Position numbers and translations under genes: made by a program. The notes beneath the pieces were generated by a model, which saw only the letters and a list, made by a program, of their open reading frames with translations, was not told the origin of the DNA and searched no databases. From positions 12,276,001-12,340,000 of the forward strand of contig WHVY01000003.1 in assembly GCA_022266195.1 (NCBI GenBank): 64,000 bases of DNA. The letters are read 5' to 3'. Origin of the DNA: Tetranychus cinnabarinus. Lineage: Eukaryota; Arthropoda; Arachnida; Trombidiformes; Tetranychidae. Positions 11,824-25,900 of the stretch are shown here, one piece after another; the first letter of the stretch is position 1, and each line of letters begins with the position of its first letter.

Positions 11824-14800
11824 GTGAGAAACCATCAAATACAGACAATCACTTCTTTCAATTTAATTCACTTTTCTCATCCAAAAATGAGATTCAAGTT
11901 TCAACCCCTTTATCCTCATCCTTTCCCTTTTCCAGTCTTCCTCATCATTCCATTCAAACATTTATCCATTTCTTTTCTTTTTCAATGCCTTTTCCTTTTC
12001 CTTCTTTCATTTCTGCTTAAACTTTATTCTTTTCATCCTCCATGAAGATGAAACTTTCTCTCTCTCCTCTTCATCTGCTGATGACAGCCAATTGCACTCA
12101 TATTTTCATAACATCATTTTTGCGGTCGAACCATTGGGATAAAAAAAGTTCATTTAAACTTTTTCTCTTTCTTTTTACTTCTTATTATCATATTGCACAT
12201 CAACTCTCACCAAATCGACGTAATATTGTTATTATTATCATCATAATGATTATCATCAACATTATTCTCAACTTGATGATGCTTCAATTAACTTTAATGT
12301 TGAACCAAACTCATGTCAACTTATTTACTTTTGTATTTTAACCACAAATATCAAGTATGTTTATGAAGACAAAATTTTAACTGCATTATACTTTATAACA
12401 CTTCAATCATTCCCATCAACTACACAATGGATGCGAAGATGAAGCTAATTATAGCTCGGAATGACCACAATTCAGTAAAATTTAATGATTTCTAAATGAC
12501 AACTTATTCTTGTTCAAACGACTTATACAAATATCCATTTTTGCCTAACTTTCAATGCAACAGTTAAATGCATTTCCAGCTCATAAGCCACTTAAAAGTG
12601 TTATAATAAGCATTAAACTTGAGTAAACTTTTCGAGTCAATCACTTAATCAGCTTACCTTTTACCAATGCTAATATCGCTTTCGATTTCCTTTTAAATGC
12701 ACAAAACATTTAAACTTGAAATGCTCGATTCGATTGATTTTTATGCAATTTAAAGGATTTAGTTTGTTGAAAAGATCAATCAATGAAACGTTTGATGACA
12801 ATAAAATTGCGATGATTTATCTTCGCTTAGAGAATCAAGAGATTGCTATTATTTGAATTCCAATATTGAATGTGGATATAAAGCGATAAAGATTGGCAAA
12901 AGGCCACAAAATCGTGATGAAAATTTTGAATGGAACATCAATTTATTTCATTTTCCCATGTACTATTGAGATGCAACCTTATGGAATGAATCAGTTTCAA
13001 AGTAATAAAAATAAAAGTATTGAATAATGATTATTTAAAATACATTTGACGAAAGAAATAAAACGTTCAATTGTAATTGAAAGAGCAAGAGAAATGCAAA
13101 ACAAAAGTCGAAAAAAGTAAATCATTTCATTTCAATACAAAATATGATGAAAAGTGTTATTCATTTCCTTATTGACCTCAAGAGATTCTCTTTATTACTA
13201 CTCATTCAATTGGTCTAAACGTTTTCAATGGTAACAGTGATGAACGATAAATCGATCATGAAAAATGATAATCACGAGAATGAACGATATTTCATCTAAT
13301 CCTTCATCATGATGTGAATGAGTGACAAAACACGAGAAAAGAAGTGAATATCATTTATATGAAAAGTTAATAGAAAGTGATACAAAAGTCTGCGATTGTT
13401 GATATAAAATGAAATAAAGTGTAAAGTGAAATAAAAAACCATTTCAAGGAATACTTTTCAATAAGCTTTTTCATTGATTTCACTGTATTTAGGTGCACAT
13501 TGACAGACACATAAATACATGGAAACCATAGATAAATTGTATTCCTTCCTCATCATTGTTACCTCCAAATATCTTTTCAGAGTTTTCCTTCTTCTGCACT
13601 TTTCTTCTTCTCTTCATCTTCTTTCATCTTTTCTCTCTGAATTTGGGTTTGAAATTGAAAAATACATAACCAGAAGAAGATGAGAAGAATGAAGTTCTTG
13701 AGTTATCTTTTTTCAAACATTTAACCTGAAACATTATCATTCAATAAGCTACTATTGAGTCTCTCTTTACTCAAATAGCTACTTTAATAGGTATAAATTT
13801 CATTCTAATGGACACTTAATTCAATGACGAACCAATTTACTTTTTTTCGTTTTTCTCATCTTCCTCAATTCCATTTTCTTGTACAACTTTTCAGATGAAA
13901 GATAATGAGTGAGTTCACCTTGTTCATCATTATTATTATCTTCTGTTGATATTTACATTGATGCCCTTTTACATCGTTAAATGATTGAAGGAATGAATGG
14001 AAAACGCTTTCAATTGTACTTCATATTGATTCAGTTTTACGTTAATGTTCATTGCATGATGGAAATGATTGAAACAGGTGAAGTTACTTGATGAAATGTA
14101 ATGAAAAGCTAAAAAGATGAAGATGAATGCATAAAGAGAGAGAAAAGGTTATCACGAAAGGAAATGGCTTGAAAGGTTAAGTCATGAAAGGATAGTTCAG
14201 TAAATATTTCTAATGAAATCATTATCAATCGGTAAAGTTGAAGATGATAAAGGAAGGAAGTTATTGGAATTAGTTAACCCTACAAAAGCATAAAGAATTA
14301 AATTCATGCCGAAAATGACTTTTCAGATTTTCCATTGTTTCATCAATTCGTATTTTCATGTATAAATGAACGAATTCCCTGAGAATATTAAAATAGTAAA
14401 ATATTCAAATATCAAAATTATCTCATGCTACATGAAAAACTAAGTATTAAACAAGATTTTGATGAACTGATTCAGAGTTCCAAAACACTTTAGATAAATC
14501 TTGAAATGAAATTCTGCATAAAACATTTTCTAATCAATAAATCGACGCAAATAGAAGTTTTGTTAAAAAGTTTATTATTTTAAAATCTTTTTGCGATTAT
14601 TAAATTTTCTGATGAAAAGATTTTCATTATTTCTATTGATATTCACTTGACAATAAACTTTAATCAACAGTTGAAGTCAATTCAGTCGTATTGATAAGTT
14701 ATCGAATTGGAATGGCTGGGAGTGAAACAACTCCCAGCAAGGTTGGCCAGGAGTGCGAAATGCCAATCAAACTGATTACTTGGATTTGAATGATGAATTT

Positions 14801-16186
14801 CATGGGTTTGATAATTTGTTAGTTTCAATTGAATGTTGATTCTCATTTAGTTGAATCTCTTTTTTTTGTTTCCAAACTGAAAACTTTTCTTTTTTCGTTA
14901 TTCTGCTTCATTTCTCTGGATTCTCTGAGCATGTTGTTTGCTCATGTTGAACATTTTGTCACTTAAATATGCATTCAATTGGAAATTAACTGTCAACTTG
15001 TCAACAATGATTAAATAAGTATTATCATCGTTCGGATGTTGATAAACTATTAACACTTTATCTGTGTTATACAATATGTATCATCATCTGGACAATTCGC
15101 AATTCAGATTGTCATGGAATTATATGGTTTCAATTGAGATTACTCTTCATTTGCATGTCTAAATGTCAACAAACTAATCATACTTTGATTAAATGGTAAA
15201 CTAATGAAACAATCTTAACAGTCAAATTGATTCCAACAATTTACTGAAAAGCAACAAAATTGTCACTTCAAGCCATTCATTGACAATTGAACGCTTTCAA
15301 ATGAAAGATCGATTCAAACTGTTGAAACAAAACTGACAATATTTCAATTGCTCTTTAACAACAATCAAGAATTCAAAGAATCCACAAAAAGTTCAATCCT
15401 TAATCAATTGTAACAATTTGTTGATCCAAATGAGTTTAAGTGCAATTGAAAAGAAAACTTTGACTTGAATTTTATTCTCAAACATTTACTTTCAATTGAA
15501 CTTGGAGTGAAATCTTGATAAGCTGAGAAGGAAAAAAGAAAGAATTCGGATTATCATGTAAATCCTTTTCTTTTAATGATTGTTAATCGTTGCTTGGCTT
15601 TTAACTTAAAACGAATCTTCGACTGTTCAGAATCTCAAGAATTGCTGAACACTTTATAATCTACTTTTAAACAGCAAATTGTCACATATTTATGTCAACA
15701 TGTTGATGCGCCATGTTAGTTTATCTGTCCTTTTTATCTGTTTTTCATTTTCTGTTTGAGTTGTTCATCAGAAGGAAACTGGAAAACGCTTGGATTGTTT
15801 GTTTCTGTTTTTTTCTTGTTTCTTCTTTTTGCATTTTATTCTTTTTCTTATTCAAAGAGTGGAAACTTGAAGAAGAAATGAATCTGTATGAATTGTTATA
15901 TCTCATGAAGAAAAGGCGAATGGTCCAAAGAAGCATGAATTTACTCGTTTCCATTTCACTTAATTTGCATTTGACGATATAAATGAAGGGAAAAAATAGA
16001 TGAGTTTATCTGAGAAACATTGGAAACTCTTTTTCATTTTCTCACTTGCCTTTCCTTCTATTCATCATTTTCCTGAAATTTCATTCAATTCTTTTTCCTT
16101 TTTCCTTTTTACGTCCAACGGATTCATCGCAACTGTTTCAATCTTTTCCCTTCAATATTTCAATAATTTTCTTCTCTTCTATTCAG

Positions 16187-16273
16187 GTTTCACGCTTCTA
16201 TTTTCTTCTTCACCATGTAAAGCAAAATCATTTTCATCCATTTCTCCATCTTCATCATTTATAAATTTCAAAG
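16187..16273 (+). CDS. Candidate Ser-rich linker exon of the Dscam-like gene
   Basis: A strong acceptor (pyrimidine run ending TTCTATTCAG) precedes 16187, and a consensus donor AAAG|GTAAGTG follows 16273. The 87-bp exon is phase 1 at both ends and encodes a Ser-rich stretch (SSSPCKAKSFSS...FINFK) that reads in frame into the first Ig exon at 16914. Alternatively a longer exon could start at ATG 16000 in the same frame, with a hydrophobic N-terminus serving as signal peptide. Confidence 0.35.
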
Positions 16274-16913
16274 GTAAGTGAAAATCTTTGGATGAGAAAC
16301 TCAAGTTTATGGTCAACGCTCAGAAAAGGTCAGAATTTAGAATAGAATTGTTTTCGCTTTAATTTCAAAATGTTTATTTATTCATTCCAATTGAACTTTT
16401 CCATTTAATTTTATGCAAGTCTATTATTGATGTTCACCCATCAATATTGATATTCAACTCAAGCTTGGATTCATGAAAAAGGATGCTCATGATGTTGATG
16501 ATGGAAAAGACAAAATTGATAAAATAAAAAATATCCAAGTTTATCATTAAGTTGAATCTACGGTGAAATTGAAATGGTTTGCTTGAATAACCATGAAGGA
16601 AAGTTGCTCTTTTTTTCTCTATCATATTATCAGTTATATAATAATGAAAAAAAACAGAAAAAAAGTTATATTATATCTAATACAGAATTGACTGATATTA
16701 TAAGAATAAGCTTTTATATACAGGATTGGCGTGACCTGAAACGTTGAGCTTTGTCAACCATGAAAATGAAACAATCCAAACTTTTTCAACATTTGACGAA
16801 AAGAAAAGCGAAAAGGAAAAAAATGTTAATAGTTTTTTTTTCTTTTCGAACATTCACTCATTACTTTTATTGCAATTTTCAACTTTATTTTGTCATCTTT
16901 TCTCATTCGATAG

Positions 16914-19900
16914 AATCTGGTCTTTTCTTAACTTCAACTTTTGACGATATCCTGGTTAATCCTGGAAGCAATGTCATCATTTCGTGTTCAGCCTCTGGTT
17001 CACCTTTACCACAATCGGCTTACTGGTTATTCAATGGTAAACCAATTGATGCTGAAACTGATGTTTCTTTTGGTAAACCACAAGTCCGTCGATTCCCATC
17101 CGAGGTTACATTGACTTTGAACCTCACTTCAATCGATTTAAACAATTCAGGCCTTTATTCGTGTATATTTCAAAATGACTTGGCTCGAGTTAGTCACTCG
17201 GCTCGTCTTAATGTTCATGGAAATCCGATAGTCCATGATTCCATGGTCTTAGGTCCAGAAGGATCAAATATAACATTAGAATGCCGTTATGGTGGTTATC
17301 CAATTCATTCAATTTCTTGGGAAAAGGGTGAGTCTCTTTTATAAACCTTAGCGTTTTGGTCCAAAACAGCAAAAGCCAAAATGCAAAATCAATTTGTGTA
17401 TCAAAAGACGAAACATAAAAGCAAATAAGCAAAAAGACAAAAGCAAACAAATTATAATACTTTCAATACAATTTTGAGAAAAGCTTAAACACATTTTAAT
17501 CCATGAAACTAAAGTGTGCATAGCAATAAGAGATGTCATTCTTACGACAATATATGCAAAACATGGATGTATGGAATACGTCTAACTGTAACTCAGAGAT
17601 TAATTGACAACACCAATGCAACATGTCATTAAACTTTACGAAAAATTCCCATGCAGGTTTTAGTTGACCTTTTATGCTTATTGATGGCTGGGCTACTAGA
17701 ATGAGCTCGTTGGTTTTTCACTTTTTTCACTGGCTTCTTTTCCTCTGGTTGAATCTCGATTGGGACACATTTTCGATGTACCCATAACTGCAAAAAGAGA
17801 AGAAGTTTTAACTTAGAGCGTGATTCTATTATTAATATAAACGAAAGCCATTTTTAGCAACTTATCAAGTCTCAACTCTGCAATTCAAAGCCAAAGTTGT
17901 ATTTGCTCCTTCAGTTTAACCAATTTTCGTGTTAAACCTTTCATTAGACACAATCTTGTAAGTTGATTTGCAATTTTGTCTTTCGCTTATTTTGCATCTT
18001 GCTTTTGCTATTTTGACCAACCTACCTATCAATATGAATAAAGAAATCAGAAATTTTCATTCTTATATCTGCAGTGAAAGCACTTTTAGTTTGTTTAAAC
18101 AGAGCAATGGAGTTTCATTTGACAAACTTGAAATTTGCAAAACTAAATTGTCTTTTGAGCGATCACCAAATTTTGACGTAAATTGTTTTTACATGAAAAA
18201 TGCCAATGAGGATAAAATGAAGAGTTGAATTTGGTGTAAAAGTGCATTAAAGGTCAATTATATTGGATTATAAATTGAACAACAAAAGCGTCGATTGAAA
18301 CGAATGAAAAGGTTTATATTAATATTTAGTCTTTTGAGGAATGATAAATTATCTTACAACAATTTTCTCATCTAATTATTTTGCAAGATAATTAATGACA
18401 TTACAAGCGATGTGAGAACAATGTTTCAATGTTTAAAAACCCTTTTCCTTTGTGTTTAACCAGCAAAAAAGTAAAGCAACACAAAGAAGTGTAAAAGAGC
18501 ATCTAATCTTGATCATCATCAGAACCATCAACTTGATCATAATTTACTTATCACACGGCTAGTTTAATCCCATTAACTGTTCACATTCAACCTCACCTAT
18601 TGAATGAAGACAAAAATTGGGGCAAAAAAGTTCGACATAAAAGGTCAATTTACAAAATCGAAGCCACTTTTACCAGTTAAACCATGAATGGCAATGATAA
18701 ATGTTGACAACCTTTTTGTTGCTCGAAATTCATTTCAATAGCTTTTCCTCATTCATTGTAATCTCGATTAATTGTTGCAAACCTTGCAATTTATCAAGTT
18801 ATCCGTTGATCAACAATTCAAGTTTTCAATTTACATCCAAATTCTGGCGTTTCACCTGATAATTATTGAAACCTTTCAACCTTCAGATAATAAGTTGAAT
18901 ATTTTTCACTTTTTACATTTTCAACATTTTCCTTCTTCTAAGTTATTCATGTTTGCCTCCCTGTTGTTGCTCCATGTTGTCTCGATTTTTTACTCATCTT
19001 TGAAGAGAAGCTATTCTATTGAATAAATGCAAAACAGAAATGGAATCATGATAAGAAGAGAACAACAAAAAAGATAAAAGAGTTTTCTGTTACCTCATTT
19101 CCATCTTTTCATATGCATCATTGTATTCCATTAGACCGATCATATTCCGATTTTGCAAGACTCAAACTCTGAATTTTATCCCCATTTCCTCGAGTTTTCT
19201 TTTTCTCTCTTTTCCATTGTTTCTAAACATTTGCTTTTTAACATAATAAAAATAAATCTTGAAACATTTTGTCACTCCAAATGCAAAAGTAACGCTTAAA
19301 AAGAGGATAAAGTTTCTTTGAGAAAAGAGTTTTGTTTTCTTTCAACAAATGCAAACAAAAGTCGAAATGAAAAATGTTCAACATTCCGTTGTGAATAATT
19401 TACACTCATCAACATTGTTCCATAAATATCATGTTTAAATGCAATGGTTTGTGTTAATCGTGATATCGGACTAAAAATTCATTGGTTCAATCGTTTGCCA
19501 AATGTTTCATTTGAATTTTCCCTTTGCTCGTATTGAGTTTTGCATTTTATTTCCAAATGAGTTCTATCAATTGTTTAGAATTTGTTAGTCAATTCGATTG
19601 GAAAAATGGACCTTTCAAGCAATTTGGATCAACGATTATTCAAGTGATTTAATGGTCACTTTCAAGTTGTGAACAATGTTTACTTCAGAAACTCTCATAT
19701 TCAATAGCAATTGGTTTATCGAACGAAAATTTTATGCTTTTTTTTTCTTTCGATAGTTTTTTACTTTTTTTGTTATTCAATATATTTGCTGTTCACTTTA
19801 CAATGTCATTTGATATAATAATTGGTATGCTCATGTTATAATAGAAATAAAAGTTCTCTCTTCAGGGAATTTCACTGATCAACATGGTGTTGAAATTTGC

Positions 19901-22900
19901 AACATTTTCTTTGACACTTTTTTCTCTTCTCTTATTTTATTTCATTTCTTTATTTAAACAAAATTCTGTTATTTGAGCTTCTGTTTCTCAGTAAGTTTGT
20001 AACATTTCAATGCATTAACTTAAATTATGAGATTATCTGGAAAATTGCTTGGATTTGCAATCTGAAATACTCTGAGTGAGGCTATTGAGATGCAGAACAT
20101 TGAGAAATGAATATAAAATGCAAGAAATTTCATGTAAAGATTAGGATATTTTAGATTAAGTATTATTAAATAACTGATTTCATGAAACTGATATCGAAAA
20201 CTTGGCTTTGATCATCGATTTCATCCAAAATGCAGATTCTTTTCAGATTATTTTGATTAGTTTTGGGATCTTATCATATGGAACACTTGAGAAGATATTT
20301 TTTGAAATCCTTACGTCATTAGGAGTGCAAAAACAGACGGAGTTTCAATCCTCTTCATTTGCCCTCAATAACGATAATACTTTTAAGGTCAACATTTGGA
20401 CTAAAATGCGGAACGAGTTCGCATGTGCATCTTAATCTATGATATAAAGTTATGGTAAAAGTATACAATTCTTTCTATTCTCATGTTATCAACGTGAGCG
20501 CATTGAAATGAAGGCGAAGCATTTGTACTAAAAATAACTCATTACTTTCTTATCAGATTATATCATTAACATCGATTCATCTTCTAACTCAAAGATCTTC
20601 GAAAATTTCATTTTAATAATCTCGAAAATCTCGACTGTTTCAATCCTCCGAACTGGTTAAGCTATTAGTTGCTTCTGAATAACTTTAATCATGAATGAAA
20701 TATCAATTCCTTTGTGATTCAGTTTTCTTTAAACTTCAAAAATATGTCAAACTTATTAACTCGAATTTCTCGAAACTCAGCTTTTCTTGGATTTGATGTT
20801 TATCAAGCTTCCATTTTGCAGTTACAAGCATTTCATCTTAAACTCACGAAGTTCAAAATTTTATTTTAAGTTTCTAATTCTTCGAGTCTTCATGATAGAC
20901 TTCATGAATCATAATTGTCACCAATTTCATTATCAGTAAATTCCATCGATAAGCAACGATAATCGAACGTCTTTTTGCTCTGAAATCAATTTTTCAAAAT
21001 TTGAATTCATCTGCTATTGATAAATAAAATTTTAGTAAACTGAGATTTTTCAAAAAATTGCATTTCTCTGAGATTCAAAGCTGAAAACATGAAAAATTGT
21101 ATTCAATTTTTATTATGAATAATAGTGCTGAGTTGCTTTTTGCGTAAATACAACTTTTGTCATAAATAAGTATAAGTATAAATATGAAAAAATAAAACCT
21201 TAACAGCATTTCAATTCTCATGTGTTTCAACGGAAAACATGGTAAAAGTTATCAAATGTTAGGTATCATTTGAAAGAAATAAATGCATGGTTTTCAGTCA
21301 GAAACAGAGAAAATGAAAAAGAAATGTTTTCAGAAGAAAATATTCTGTTTTCTTATTCTTATATCAAAATCTATTATTACTGCTATTATCATGCTTAATA
21401 TTATTGCCATTTGATTATTACATTTTTGTTAGTCAAAGAAGCAAAACTTTCAATCAAATCTGTTATAAGACAAGGAAGAGGCTGAACAAACCAAGAAAAG
21501 GTTAACAAATCAGTAAATCACATGAGAATAATAAAAATGAATTGAAATGGTAAAACATGCGAGTTATTGGCGAAACAAAAGAGAAGAGGAAAAGTGTCCA
21601 AAAAGTGACCTTTTGTTTGGGAAACAATTATTACTGTTAACATATTGTTCAATGTTCAGTTTCCATTTGTTATTAGATTAGAAATGATGAATCAACAAAA
21701 TATCAACTGTTGATAACTTGATAAGAATCAAATTGAATTACATGGAAAAAGATAAACAGAAAAGTTATCAAGTTAGTTATTGAATTTGTGAATAGTTTTT
21801 CATTCATCATGATAAAAGTCAAGTTGATCCTGAAAAGCGAAAAATGATGAGTTTATTAATTTTGAAGGAAAACAAAAGAGATGAACATTTTTCATGATTA
21901 GATTCGTAAACAGATTTATCGACATTAATGAGAAGGAATTGGCAATAAATTTTGATTAAAAGGTGAAAAGCAAAAAGATTGAAATTCTGATGAGAATTGA
22001 GTTGAAAACTAAAGTTAAGATTAAGGTGAATAACAAGGAATATTGTTTCACATGAATGATGAGAATGATGAATATACTCATTGAGACAGATGAATTCTGT
22101 TTAAAGATTCTGTTCATGGTTATGTTCAGGTTAACACTGGACTATATGGAAACTCGAGTCAGGTTGATTAATATAACAATTTTTGGGCAACAGAAAAAAG
22201 TGTGACTGTTCAATGGATAAAGCCAATGGTCAGCAGGAAAGATAAATGACTTTAGACAAGAAAAATGTTGTATCAGAAAGTTTTGAGTTAAAGTGACAAT
22301 AAAAACAATATTTTCACTCCCTGTGAATGTTATATTTATATATATATTTCTTGGTCTCTTTCATGCTTCATAATGATTCGTATGACTTTACTTTTCACTT
22401 TTTTTCTCTTATCTCTTTCGTTCACTCTTGGAATCTTCATTCTTATTGAGTGACTGGGAAGATGATGATGAAAATGGTCACCAAATTGTCTTCAATGGAA
22501 AAAATGAGTGTGAAGATGAAAGGCAAGAAAAAATGTGACAAAGAAAAGGAAACAATATTGAATCATCTTTTTGATTCTTTTGACCCAAGTGTGACTTGAC
22601 TTTTATCCTATTGACCTATTCGGATTTAGTTGTCCATTTTTCCTCTGTCCATCATTATTAACATTTTCCTCTGCTTTATCATCTTATTGTCATTTTTGAT
22701 GCTTTCAATTGAATTTTTTCTCTCTTCATTTAGTGAAAATAACAAAAAAGTAAATGGAAAAATTTTGATAACCAAAATGCATTTTACATTAAAGTTAATC
22801 AAATTGATTCGATTGCAAGAAATTCAATTTCGTTTATTATCTTGTGCTTGAACCACACCTTGAAATGGATCGGTAAATCTTGACGTTGTTTTTCATTGTA

Positions 22901-25900
22901 TTTTAACATTGAATTATTGATTAACTGAGTTCAATTTTCGATAATGGATCAACTATTTTCATTTACTTTTCAGATGGATACAATTATTCAAGAATCTATC
23001 TAAGTTGTGTCATTCAATTTTCATTTTCATTATTTTCTGTTTAATGTTTAGTTCAATAATCTTTTGATAGTTTATGAAAATGACCTTGCAAAATAATAGT
23101 TCATTGACTAAAATAGAATTAAATTTTAGCGAAAAATTAAAGTAATCTTTATTTTGGAAAATTTTGAAGAAATTTTATTCATGATGAATAAGCATTCTAC
23201 AGGGCTACTAGAAATTACAAGCGGAACTGTTAAAACAAATGAATCTTTAAACTAAAAGATCGAAGTGATATTAGATCTCAAAATAATATTTTTAAATCTA
23301 TCAATAGAGATCCCATTGAAATAAACGCGTCATTGAGATAAATTTGGGATAATCTTTGAGTCCGGATTTGAGCTCTACCAGCTACAGTGCAGCTTACAGA
23401 TCAGTTTTGAGCATTTTGCGAATCTTTTCTAATGAATTCTTCTGATAGCTTTCATTCTTTTCCGTGATATCAACGAGGAAAGATTTGCAATTAGAACTTT
23501 AATTTTGAATTGAATTTAAATGTCCATTTTTCGATTTTCAAAATAATTCGATTGTCGTTATTGAAATTATAAATACATGTAGATCATTTTACAAGGGAAA
23601 ATAGTGTCACAGATTAGAATAATTTTTTGGATCAATGGATAAGTAAATGATGGACGATGCTCAGTTAATCATGAAAATCACCTTTTCTTGTCTAATCTTA
23701 TTTAATTCTTGTCACCCTATCAAATTCAACTTCCATGGTAATGTTGAAAGATGAAACTTGAATTCAGTTCTTTTCTTTGTGATCTTTTTCCATGTGAATT
23801 TACCTTTTTATCAGAAATGAGAAAAATGAATTTTTTCCTTTTCTGGCTTCCATTTCAACTGAATTTTTCTTTTAAACTCACTTTTCCATGTAACATTGAC
23901 ACTGATTGTTGTAATATCTTGTGATGTGGAACATGAAATTCAATTGAACACAATATTATCATTATTTTCTGAGGTTTCCATTCTTTCCTCACTCGAGACA
24001 TGAAATTTCATGAAGAGAAAAGTTTTCATGATATTACAAACAAAATGTTCAATTAAATGATTGACAGTATCTTATTGAACTCCATATCAGCCAATATTCA
24101 GAATAAACATTATTCTCAATCTTCCTTTAATTCAAATGCTCAACAATCGACCTGAAATTTGCAATTTAATAGCTTTGAATGGATTTATTTGAAAGAATTT
24201 CTGATTTTCTTTTTCATGTACACATTTATTCGTATTGAAAATTAACTTTTCCTTCCATTTTCAGGTAATCAGCAAATCATCACTGATCATCGACGAAGTG
24301 TTGATACACTTAAAGGCTATTTAGCGATTAAAAATTTAATTCCGGAAGATTCGGGTTCTTATAAGTGTACTGTGTTTGGAATCAGCAATTCAACTGCCTT
24401 TGGTTATGTTTATCTAAATGTTGGAGGTAAGTTCAATACCTTTCTATCAACTAAAATTCATTACAGAAGAAAGTTCCAAAATCAATTCATTTGATAAGAA
24501 ACTGACTGAAATTAAAGATCTTGCTAATCTGTTGTCGTTGGTTGAACAGTATATCAAGTTAATTCAGAAGGAAAGTTGCGATTTTGTTGGTCGATTGAAC
24601 AAACCTGAAAACCCAAGTAACTTCATTGACCTTAATACACTTCTGAACATTGACATCAAATACAATCCGATTTGTATTCTTTCTATTTCATTTGTAAATC
24701 TTGGGTAAACTCTTGAAAATTGATTGGAATCTGAATTTAAAAGTTCACCTAAAGATATCATTTCAACAATCAATCCGCAATCGGATAATGATTTTGTTGC
24801 TTTAAGCTGATTTTTGAGGTTTACTTGTGTCCAGTTTATTGATGATTATCATGTTTCGAGGTTTAATGTTGTTTGTTTGCTGTAACATTGATCATGCTGG
24901 TGATGATGATGATGATAAAAGGGAAAGATGATGAGGTTAAAATGATGAAATGTTGGGTAAACTAGATGACAGATTCAATGATGGATTAGCTTTAAGTTAA
25001 CATGAAAAGTCTATTCAGGTCTATTCAGATAAATTCTGTTGTGTTATTCATTGGATCCATGAGTTGTTATTCATCACAGTCCAACTCTAGAACCAGTAAA
25101 AGCCTTTTTTCACATTTCAACATTAGTCCATCATTAATATATCTGCTAATCCATCTTAATGTTAACACTTTTTGTGATCAAATAATGTGTCAATAGATGA
25201 TGATAATGATAATCGCTTTTTTCCAATCATTACTTTTCTATGTGAATAAAAGTGAAAAAAATCCCCAAAAAAGCAACATTATTGGATCTCTTTTTTACCC
25301 AACAGAATATTTATGAGCCTAAAAAATGAACAACTCAACAGTAAATCCTTTGACCTAAGACAGGTTTGGATCAAGCTTTTCATCATTAATCTGTAAGGTT
25401 AAAACTGAAAGTTAAACAAAATAACAAAATGAGATTAAACTCAAACTCATCTGAAAGGTTGGATCAAAGATCGAATGGATTGTTCACAATAAAATGAAAC
25501 ATCAATTTTTAGTCAAGATTGTCCAATTGTAATAACATTTGTTGTGATAAAGCTAAAGTTGAATGTCCAAGTTCATCAATTCACTGGGATATCAAATTCA
25601 GCGCGAAGTTATCTAGAGACTTGACTTAAATCGACAAAAATTGTGTTCAAATTGGAAACGTCAGACTTCAGCTTAGATCAAGCTTTATATTGATGAACTT
25701 CATTAGGATTGTTCAAGTTGATCAAGTTGTTTTGAATTAATCAGTTTTTTTCTGAAATAATGAAGCTAATGATTCTCATTAAGCTTTAAGTGTAATTTGT
25801 AAACTCGGGAAAACATTTCAGTTAATAAAATGATTTCAATATTTAAAACTAGTAGTTATTTGTTTAATAAACAGTGAATGTTTGATTTGAATGTTTCATT

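Noticed and set aside
11818..12341. Long plus-strand open frames rich in Phe, Ser and Pro after the candidate Dscam leader exon
   Set aside because: They are translations of pyrimidine-rich low-complexity DNA (TTC/TCC/CTT runs), overlap in several frames and show no domain or codon structure.
15713..16264. Hydrophobic open frames on both strands near 15.7-16.3 kb
   Set aside because: Overlapping frames open on both strands in T-rich DNA. Only the short 16187-16273 exon has splice support. The 16046 frame has the wrong phase for joining the Ig exon.
20202..20435. 77-codon plus-strand open frame
   Set aside because: No splice-site support, no recognisable motif, and low-complexity surroundings; probably chance.
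17328..24264. Array of alternative Ig half-exons in the large Dscam-like intron
   Set aside because: I looked for repeated D.G.Y.C-type half-domains next to splice sites and found none; the intron has a single partner exon at each end.
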